Source: an uncultured Johnsonella sp.
Lineage (GTDB): Bacteria; Bacillota; Clostridia; Lachnospirales; Lachnospiraceae
DNA length: 11,354 nt
NCBI GenBank assembly: GCA_900766185.1
Contig: CAAFUL010000018.1
Location: forward strand, 1-11,354
Direction of reading: 5' to 3'
The position numbers and the translations under genes were made by a program. Every line of letters starts with the position of its first letter. Within the stretch, counting starts at the first letter, position 1. This document shows, in pieces, positions 1 through 5,155 of this stretch. The notes beneath the pieces were generated by a model. It saw nothing but the letters and a program-made list of their open reading frames with translations, made no database searches and had not been told where the DNA came from.

Positions 1-3
1 ATC

Positions 4-364
4 AAGGGGAAGGTGGGGGAGATGTAGAAGCGACTTTTATTCCGAACTTATAAAAAGACTTATAAATGATGTTTTGCCTATCACATAAACCGTTACAAAC
101 ATATCTTGCCTTGGACACGCTCTCGCTAACTAAAGTCTCGCAGCGGTACTAAGCTTTATCTTCGCCTAACGGCTTGATAAAGTTTAGTACCGGCGGTCTC
201 AGATTGTTCAAGGCAAGATAGTTTAACGGTTTATGTGCCTAAGGTATCAGCGGAGGGAAAGAGGTGTAGGCACATTTTTATCTAACACCACATCCTCTAT
301 ACGAACAACTGTTTTTAAGATTTGAATAAAAGTCGTTGCCACACATCCCACTCTACTTCCCCTT
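4..364. repeat. Large imperfect palindrome 1 (about 360 bp)
   Basis: Nearly the whole stretch folds back on itself. Paired blocks seen from outside inwards are 4-12 with 356-364 (AAGGGGAAG), 31-42 with 324-335 (CGACTTTTATTC), 82-95 with 224-237 (CACATAAACCGTTA), 102-113 with 209-220 (TATCTTGCCTTG), and 145-160 with 176-191 (16 bp, one mismatch) around a loop of about 15 nt. The right arm carries about 40 extra bases with their own small hairpin (233-241 with 267-275). No convincing coding sequence lies inside. It could be a transposase-less mobile repeat (MITE-like), a repeated intergenic palindrome, or a structured RNA. The left edge is close to the window start, so the true boundary may lie outside. 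Confidence 0.7.
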
Positions 365-673
365 AGCAACATAAACAATAGCCATTTATCTATCCCAACC
401 TCTTATACAACTATTTCTTGCTGGCTGGTGATTACAGAAACACTCCCTATTTCAATCTTTTTAGCGGTTAGTACTTTTAATAAAGTGAGTTACAAACTTT
501 ACAGACGAGGATGTCCAAAGCGTCAGTCCACCACGCTTTTTGGTGGACAAGCGAGTTCCGCAGTCTGTACTAAGTTTGTCGAAACTTTATTAATAGTACT
601 GCGGGTATGATTGAAATAGGGAGTGTTTCTGTTAATTACAGCTCTTTAACCAGACTATTGTTTATGTTGCTAA
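363..673. repeat. Large imperfect palindrome 2 (about 310 bp)
   Basis: This second long inverted repeat abuts the first. Its outermost arms are a perfect 19-bp pair (363-381 with 655-673). Inside are a perfect 23-bp pair (435-457 with 609-631), an imperfect AGTACT/AATAAAGT block (about 468-487 with 582-602), a block around ACAAACTT/ACAGAC (about 491-505 with 562-580), and a central hairpin GTCCACCA/TGGTGGAC (526-533 with 541-548) with a 7-nt loop. No believable gene is present. Lying just past the stop codon of the minus-strand M56 gene, it could also act as a transcription stop for that operon. It shares its general style (GTACTAA and AAGTTT blocks near the centre) with palindrome 1 but is not a copy of it. 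Confidence 0.7.
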
Positions 674-707
674 CTCCCCGATATAATTTTCAGTTTGAAA
701 CCGCAGC

Positions 708-2918
708 TTACTCACTCAACATTGCCTCATCACTATAATCAAAATAAACCTGCCCTTTTACAATACTGAATGTAATATCCTCATTACTATTTGCCTCGGC
801 AATTTTCTTAAGCTTTGTCTCAATATTTTCCTTATCCATTTCTATCAGGCTTTCTATGCTGCTTTCATTCCAAAAGCTTTGTATTTGAGTCATTACATTA
901 CTAAGATAGAGATCTCTGTTTTTGATGCTTAGTGTCTTTTTATCTTTTATGTGGTATGAGAGCTGATAGCTTCCGCTGCACCATTTAAGAAGCTTATTGT
1001 CTGTAGAGTCTTCCTTATCTCCAAGCTCTATAGTAGCTACAGGGTCTTCTTCAGGCTTTGAAGTATATTGACTTTTTACAAACTCCGTATTCTCTATATT
1101 AGATGCCCACACGGTAAGTTTTACAAAATGCTTTTCGTCATTTGATAATGAGCTTATAAACTCATTTTGCGGATAATCTGTTGCAATTCTTTCTGCAAGA
1201 TCAACATTATCATTTGTCCACTCAAGCAGCTTCATGTTAAAATCTGCAACGGACAGTTTTTGATAATCGCCGGTTTTAAGTGTAAGTAAAGCCTCGTAGT
1301 CTTCTTTACTTGCCTTAGTGTAGGCATTTTCCTCCGCTTTGTGATAGTTTACTTCTTTTATATTGCCTTCTTTTTCTGAGATAAGAGGGCGATAAAAATA
1401 TTCAAAACTAAGCTCCAATTTGTCGGAGTCATAAAGCCCTTTTAGTTTTTGTATCTCAGCCTCGATAGAGGTATTCATGAAATCACTGTCTTGTAATTGC
1501 TCCTCACTTTTACTCTCTATCAGTTTATTAAAACTTTCCATAACAGCCGGACGGATAGAGGTATATTCCTTTACTTTTAATAGTTTGGGGTCTTTTATAT
1601 TTATGGTAAAAGAGTATTCAAGCAGGGCGGTATCACTATTTGTAGAGTACTTGCCTTGCACAGAGGAGTTAAATGTATATTCCTGCCACTTTTCTGAACT
1701 GAGAGGCTCAAGTATGTTAAATAAAAAGGAAGCAAAATCATCACTGTCCTTTTGGGCGTATAACTCACTGTCTCCATCTATGTATTCCAATAAATCCTGA
1801 TATTCCTTTGTATCGATTAGTTCCCAAACCTTGTTTTGATATTCGAAGACGCTCATATCCTCATACTTGTCGAATTTTAACGCAAGCAGTTTGCTGACCT
1901 CTTCATTAGATAGCCTAGTGCTTGTAGCCTTGAGTGCATTGTCGGATTGCTTGGCTGATGTTATAAAAACAGTGGAAACTCCTACAATTAATACAAATGC
2001 TGCAATAACTATAAATATGGATGATTTTTTGTTTTTCATAATCGCCACTATCCTTTCTTCGATTGCATTTTTATTAAAATGATTGCAAAGAGGTATTATA
2101 TCATTCTTTTGAGCTTCCATATCAATTAAGGCATAGGCGTAGCCTGCCCTATTACTTGTACCTAAGCTGTGAATAACTGCTTCATCACAGGCAAGCTCTA
2201 TGTCCCGATTAAGCAAAATAAACATCAGCCAAACCATAGGATTAAACCAGTGAATACAAACACAGATAATCAAAATCATCTTGTATACAATATCAAAATG
2301 TTTTATATGGATGTACTCGTGGGTCAAAATGTACTCAAGCAGCTTTACATTGTCCAGGTCTAAATTTTGGGGTAGCAGTATAACCGGCTTAAATAATCCG
2401 TAGCTTATAGGGCTTGATATCCGGTTAGATTGGAGTATGGAAAGTTTTCTTTTAAGCGGATGACAAATCTTCCAATCTTCTATAAAATCACTTTTTATAG
2501 CAGTTGAGAACTTGAATTTACTTAAGCCCCTTAAATAGGCAAATAAAAAATACAAAAAGAAGACTGTAAATCCCATAAGCCATACGGCAGCCGGTAAAGA
2601 AAATGCAAATGGCTGCTTGGAGGTCGGTAAAATATTAACGATATTTGTTTTAATATTGCCGGCACCACTCTCATTAGACAAGGTTTCACTTAGCGTAAGA
2701 GTAGCGAAGTTATCCACTATATCAAGCTTTGTTTTAGGAACCCATGAATATATGCTTAAAATTGAAGGGATAGAAATAGGTACTAAAAGCCTAAATACAG
2801 CTATCCCCCAAAAAACTAAAAAGGTCTTTTTTGGCAATTTGTGAATAAATAATACCCTAAGTACAGTAATTACAATTATTAAAATAGCAGCTGAAATACT
2901 CATTTGTAATAAGCTCAT
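708..2918 (-). CDS. BlaR1-type M56 membrane metalloprotease with a non-PBP tandem-repeat sensor region
   Basis: This is a 736-residue sensor-protease of the BlaR1/MecR1 (peptidase M56) type. In the characterised family, an external signal activates a cytoplasmic zinc protease that ends repression by BlaI. Hydrophobic segments lie at about 3-25, 33-57, 106-129, 212-235 and 300-321. The zinc motif HEYIH is at 200-204, with HWFNP at 223-227 and ELACDE at 241-246, so the protease looks intact. The remainder (about 322-736) should be extracytoplasmic. I see no penicillin-binding SxxK/SxN/KTG set there. Instead there are two related segments, about 337-512 and 537-727, sharing an LLxLKxxDYxxxSVxxFNxK-like start. 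The ATG at 2918 is chosen over an in-frame GTG at 2927 because GAGGTG sits 6 nt before the ATG and would overlap the GTG. It starts 10 nt after the blaI-like stop, so the genes are co-transcribed. The signal is unknown. Confidence 0.9.
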   Translation of the reverse strand: MSLLQMSISAAILIIVITVLRVLFIHKLPKKTFLVFWGIAVFRLLVPISIPSILSIYSWVPKTKLDIVDNFATLTLSETLSNESGAGNIKTNIVNILPTSKQPFAFSLPAAVWLMGFTVFFLYFLFAYLRGLSKFKFSTAIKSDFIEDWKICHPLKRKLSILQSNRISSPISYGLFKPVILLPQNLDLDNVKLLEYILTHEYIHIKHFDIVYKMILIICVCIHWFNPMVWLMFILLNRDIELACDEAVIHSLGTSNRAGYAYALIDMEAQKNDIIPLCNHFNKNAIEERIVAIMKNKKSSIFIVIAAFVLIVGVSTVFITSAKQSDNALKATSTRLSNEEVSKLLALKFDKYEDMSVFEYQNKVWELIDTKEYQDLLEYIDGDSELYAQKDSDDFASFLFNILEPLSSEKWQEYTFNSSVQGKYSTNSDTALLEYSFTINIKDPKLLKVKEYTSIRPAVMESFNKLIESKSEEQLQDSDFMNTSIEAEIQKLKGLYDSDKLELSFEYFYRPLISEKEGNIKEVNYHKAEENAYTKASKEDYEALLTLKTGDYQKLSVADFNMKLLEWTNDNVDLAERIATDYPQNEFISSLSNDEKHFVKLTVWASNIENTEFVKSQYTSKPEEDPVATIELGDKEDSTDNKLLKWCSGSYQLSYHIKDKKTLSIKNRDLYLSNVMTQIQSFWNESSIESLIEMDKENIETKLKKIAEANSNEDITFSIVKGQVYFDYSDEAMLSE

Positions 2919-2928
2919 AGTGCTCACC

Positions 2929-3288
2929 TCATTCTAAATTTTTGACAAGGTCTTTCAGTTCTTTTATCTGTTTTTCAGATAGTTGTTTGTTGCCGATTAA
3001 GGCGGTAAACATTTTGTCAATTGAGCCGTCAAAAATCTTATCTAACAGCTCATTGGTCTGAGCTAATTGAACCTCTTCTTTAGAAATCAATGCATGGCAT
3101 ATGAAATTAGGCTCAAGTCGCTCTATTGCCCCTTTTTTGATGCATCTTTTAATTAATGTATAAGTAGTATTCATATTCCAACCTATTTCTTCTTTTAGTA
3201 CATTGGAAATATGCTTTGCACTAACATCGCCCTGTGTCCAAAGTACATTCATTATCTTTAACTCAGAATCAAATAATTTAATATCCAT
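2929..3288 (-). CDS. BlaI/MecI-family winged-helix repressor
   Basis: This 119-residue repressor has the usual length for the family. The N-terminal half is a winged helix: DSELKIMNVLW (7-17) is the typical first helix, and WNMNTTYTLIKRCIKKGAI (38-55) is the recognition helix region, matching the family pattern W-x-x-x-T-x-x-T-L-x-x-R-x-x-x-K-G. The C-terminal half (about 70-119) is the helical dimerisation part, cleaved by BlaR1 in studied systems. Start: AGGAGG lies 8 nt upstream of the ATG. It is the first gene of an operon with the M56 protease. The two matching operators around the upstream promoter suggest autorepression. No beta-lactamase or penicillin-binding protein gene is present nearby, so the regulated targets probably lie elsewhere or are only this operon. 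Confidence 0.92.
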   Translation of the reverse strand: MDIKLFDSELKIMNVLWTQGDVSAKHISNVLKEEIGWNMNTTYTLIKRCIKKGAIERLEPNFICHALISKEEVQLAQTNELLDKIFDGSIDKMFTALIGNKQLSEKQIKELKDLVKNLE

Positions 3289-3307
3289 TGTTAGAACCTC
3301 CTTGCAA

Positions 3308-3405
3308 ACTTTATTACATTAAATATGCTTTGCCCTAACATCGCCTTTAGCCCAAAGTACATTCATTATCGTAACTTGGAATCAAATAATTTAACATTTG
3401 TTATT
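3308..3405 (-). pseudogene. Decayed 5' end of a second blaI-like gene
   Basis: On the minus strand this stretch closely matches the first roughly 33 codons of the intact blaI-like gene (its 3190-3293 region); I estimate about 85% identity by eye. Readable pieces include KLFDSKL, then after a one-base deletion IMNVLWAKGDVRAKHI, then a stop. The differences (for example WAKGDVRAKH against WTQGDVSAKH) look like those of a paralogue, not a fresh copy. It ends directly at the ribosome binding site of the intact gene and lies between the operator-flanked promoter and that gene. It therefore forms most of the mRNA leader. The old ATG would be at 3395-3397, with no good ribosome binding site in front. 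Confidence 0.8.
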
Positions 3406-3424
3406 GCCGTATATCAGTCCTTAC

Positions 3425-3442
3425 AAACTACTACAGTAGTTT
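3425..3442. promoter_or_regulatory. BlaI-type operator 1 (overlaps the start of transcription)
   Basis: AAACTACTACAGTAGTTT is an inverted repeat with perfect 7-bp arms (AAACTAC/GTAGTTT) around TACA. It resembles the TACA/TGTA-containing dyads bound by BlaI and MecI. It lies just downstream of the -10, where binding would block transcription of the operon. Confidence 0.75.
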
Positions 3443-3448
3443 ATAGAG

Positions 3449-3479
3449 ATTATATATCATAATATACGTAAAATGTCAA
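3449..3479 (-). promoter_or_regulatory. Promoter of the blaI-like/M56 operon
   Basis: Read on the minus strand, TTGACA (3474-3479) is a perfect -35. It is followed by either TATATA (3451-3456, 17-nt spacer) or TATAAT (3449-3454, 19-nt spacer) as the -10. Transcription would start near 3440-3444 and give a leader of about 150 nt before the blaI-like ATG. The promoter lies exactly between the two operators. Confidence 0.75.
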
Positions 3480-3497
3480 CACTACTACAGTAGTTTG
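3480..3497. promoter_or_regulatory. BlaI-type operator 2 (just upstream of -35)
   Basis: CACTACTACAGTAGTTTG contains the same ACTAC-TACA-GTAGT core (3481-3494) as operator 1. The core is displaced by 54 bp, about five helical turns. It abuts the -35 TTGACA. The pair on one face of the helix suggests two cooperating repressor dimers. Confidence 0.72.
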
Positions 3498-3554
3498 ATC
3501 AAATATTTTTAGATATCAGCTTGATTTGAAATTTTTTTACTGAATAAAAATATC

Positions 3555-3583
3555 TTATCTAACACTTGTTTTTGCACTATGAT
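3555..3583 (+). promoter_or_regulatory. Candidate promoter of the riboswitch-folT transcript
   Basis: TATGAT (3578-3583) sits 17 nt after a weak -35, TTATCT (3555-3560), and about 30 nt before the riboswitch. The match is moderate, and another nearby arrangement is possible. Confidence 0.4.
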
Positions 3584-3617
3584 AATGTAGACTTAAGAAT
3601 GAAAAATAAATATGTTA

Positions 3618-3711
3618 GCAGAGTAGAACCTGATGCGTTAAGTGTCATTTGGACGGGGAGTTGTCGATGAACGAAATCTAAAGATGTGTTATCAGGTTCG
3701 CATCCCACTGC
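3618..3711 (+). promoter_or_regulatory. Tetrahydrofolate (THF) riboswitch
   Basis: The stretch carries the recognisable conserved blocks of the folT-type THF aptamer: AGAGTAGAACCTGATGCG, then CGTTAAGTGTCATTTGGACG, GGGGAGTTGTCGATGAACGAA, and TTCGCATCCCACTGC at the end. Pairing supports it: GCAG (3618-3621) with CTGC (3708-3711) closes the element, and AACCTGA (3627-3633) pairs with TCAGGTT (3692-3698). This class binds reduced folates and usually lowers expression of folate transport genes when folate is plentiful. The gene that follows is a folT-like transporter component, which fits. Confidence 0.92.
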
Positions 3712-3735
3712 AAAAGATATACAAGTTATAAACTG

Positions 3736-3776
3736 TATACCTTCTTTGTAGTTTGATAATCTGCGAAGGAGGTATA
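3736..3776 (+). promoter_or_regulatory. Riboswitch expression platform: hairpin hiding the ribosome binding site
   Basis: TATACCTTC (3736-3744) can pair with GAAGGAGGTATA (3765-3776), which contains the AGGAGG ribosome binding site of the folT-like gene (ATG at 3782). A competing pairing of AAACT (3730-3734) with AGTTT (3750-3754) would open it. This points to control of translation initiation. The run of T that follows (3777-3781) leaves premature termination possible too. Confidence 0.6.
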
Positions 3777-3781
3777 TTTTT

Positions 3782-4333
3782 ATGGAACAAAAAGACAATA
3801 TTTTTATAAGCTCATACAATGAACTTAAGAAGGTAAGAACCTTAACCACTTGTGCCATGCTTATATCCTTAAGTGTAATACTCGGGTATTTCACCGTAAA
3901 TATCGGAGGCATCGCTAAAGTAGGATTTTCGAGTATTCCGGCTACTTTAGCAGCATTTTTGTTCGGTCCTGTGGTTGCCGGAGCATTTGGGGCAATTGCA
4001 GATATTACCAAGTATCTTATAAAACCTGACGGAGTATTTTTCGTGGGTTTTACGCTTAATGCAATTTTAACCGGATTTATCAGAGGAAGTATACTCTATA
4101 AAAAAGAGTTAAATATATGGAGAGTAATAGTTTCCTAACTTATAGTTACAATACTGTGTAATCTTCTTATAAATACATATCTTATAAGTGTGTTACAAGG
4201 CAAGGCATTTATAGGAATGCTTCCGGTAAGACTGATTAAGAATCTTATATCACTTCCGGTCAATGTGGTGGTATTCTATACACTTGCCAAGGCTTTCCTT
4301 CCTTTGAAAGCTATGATATATAAGGAAGCTTAG
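3782..4333 (+). pseudogene. folT: folT-like ECF transporter S component, interrupted by one in-frame TAA
   Basis: This encodes the substrate-binding membrane subunit of an energy-coupling factor (ECF) vitamin importer of the FolT family. The first 118 codons show a short cytoplasmic start, then hydrophobic helices including LTTCAMLISLSVILGYF and the Ala/Gly-rich ATLAAFLFGPVVAGAFGAIA helix, where S components contact the shared energising subunit. A TAA at 4136-4138 follows RVIVS. The same frame then continues without another stop for 64 codons (LIVTILCNLLINTY, then LPVRLIKNLISLPVNVVVFY) to TAG at 4331-4333. The full 183-codon length and sequence character are normal for the family, so a single nonsense change is the only visible lesion. 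The THF riboswitch upstream supports folate as the substrate. Truncation should remove the last third, about two helices. A base-calling error cannot be excluded. Confidence 0.85.
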
Positions 4334-4427
4334 TGCGTCAGGTATATTTGATTGCCATAACGCCGGGATCTGCAGTGAGTTAAATACAGCTTAGTGAAGA
4401 TCTGTTGAAATCAATAATTTTATTATC

Positions 4428-4468
4428 AAAATCAATGAATATATTTATTTATATTCATTGATTTTTTT
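4428..4468 (+). terminator. Rho-independent terminator after folT
   Basis: A 15-bp perfect stem (4429-4443 with 4450-4464) with a 6-nt loop is followed by a run of T. It is AT-rich but long. The A-run before and T-run after make it usable in both directions, although no gene converges from the right. Confidence 0.8.
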
Positions 4469-4486
4469 ATTTTTCGGTACTATAAT
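4458..4486 (+). promoter_or_regulatory. Promoter of the TetR-phosphotransferase-MATE operon
   Basis: TTGATT (4458-4463) and TATAAT (4481-4486) are separated by 17 nt. The -35 lies within the right arm of the preceding terminator, so terminator and promoter overlap. The predicted start is near 4493, giving a leader of about 48 nt. Confidence 0.7.
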
Positions 4487-4489
4487 TAT

Positions 4490-4517
4490 CTATGAATAAA
4501 GAAGAAAATATTCACAG
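4490..4517. promoter_or_regulatory. Candidate TetR-family operator
   Basis: CTATGAATA (4490-4498) and TATTCACAG (4509-4517) form an inverted repeat with 9-bp arms, one mismatch and a 10-nt centre. It is immediately downstream of the -10 and before the regulator's ATG. Position and size suit an autoregulatory TetR-family site. The arms are AT-rich, so chance is possible. Confidence 0.45.
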
Positions 4518-4540
4518 AGTATGGAAATCGGAGAATATAA

Positions 4541-5137
4541 ATGGCAAAAGCATTCAGTGAAGAAGAAAAAATCAAGATCAAAGAAAAGATCATGGAAGCT
4601 GCTCTCGATCTGTTTCATGATAAAGGAAGCAGGTCGCTGAGTATTTCAAAACTTACGAAAAGAGCGGGTATAGCACAGGGGAGTTTTTATAACTTCTGGA
4701 AAGATAAGGAGGCACTTATCATTGATCTGATGGCATACAGATCGATGCAAAAATTGAATAATATTGAAAAGGAGCTGTCAAATTCACTGACAGATCCCAC
4801 AGGTTTTCTTTCGGATATAATATATAAATACTCTTTGGATATGTTGCAAAAAATCAAAACAAGGAATATTTATAAGGATGCATTTAAGATATTTACTGCA
4901 CAGAATACGGATAAAGCTAAAAAAATAGAGAAACTTTATATAGAATTTTTAGACAGATCGATAATATATTGGAAGGAGAATAATGCGGTTAAAAATGCGA
5001 ACAGACAAGGACTTGCGGATGCTTTTACGGGCAGTTTTGTTTTTTGCTTGAACTATATGCATTTTAATGAAGAAACATTTGAAGAAACATTATACATTTA
5101 CATAAAAAGTATCGTATCCAGATATATGGAAGTATAA
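4541..5137 (+). CDS. TetR/AcrR-family transcriptional regulator
   Basis: This 198-residue regulator has normal family length. The N-terminal DNA-binding domain (about 10-62) reads IKEKIMEAALDLFHDKG, then the helix-turn-helix LSISKLTKRAGIAQGSFY (33-50) and NFWKDKEALIIDLM, the standard TetR_N pattern. Residues about 65-198 form the helical ligand-binding and dimer part, which is too variable to name a ligand. The start is supported by GGAGA 6 nt upstream. It is first in an operon: its stop is 18 nt before the ATP-grasp/phosphohistidine enzyme, which is followed by a MATE pump. That arrangement is common for repressors that respond to the compound handled by the downstream genes. A candidate operator lies at 4490-4517. 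Confidence 0.93.
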   Translation: MAKAFSEEEKIKIKEKIMEAALDLFHDKGSRSLSISKLTKRAGIAQGSFYNFWKDKEALIIDLMAYRSMQKLNNIEKELSNSLTDPTGFLSDIIYKYSLDMLQKIKTRNIYKDAFKIFTAQNTDKAKKIEKLYIEFLDRSIIYWKENNAVKNANRQGLADAFTGSFVFCLNYMHFNEETFEETLYIYIKSIVSRYMEV

Positions 5138-5155
5138 ATACGATAAGAAAAGATC

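Noticed and set aside
428..610. 60-codon plus-strand open frame in palindrome 2
   Set aside because: It lies within the inverted repeat, spans both arms, and has no ribosome binding site or recognisable protein features.
708..3288. Beta-lactam resistance locus
   Set aside because: The regulator pair resembles BlaI/BlaR1, but no beta-lactamase or PBP gene is nearby and the sensor lacks penicillin-binding motifs. Resistance cannot be claimed.
3347..3397. 16-codon leader peptide (MLNYLIPSYDNECTLG) in the blaI leader
   Set aside because: It is a by-product of the frameshifted blaI remnant and has no good ribosome binding site.
3577..4011. 144-codon open frame on the minus strand
   Set aside because: It is antisense to the THF riboswitch and the folT-like gene, has no ribosome binding site, and shows no family resemblance. 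It is a mirror of the real gene.
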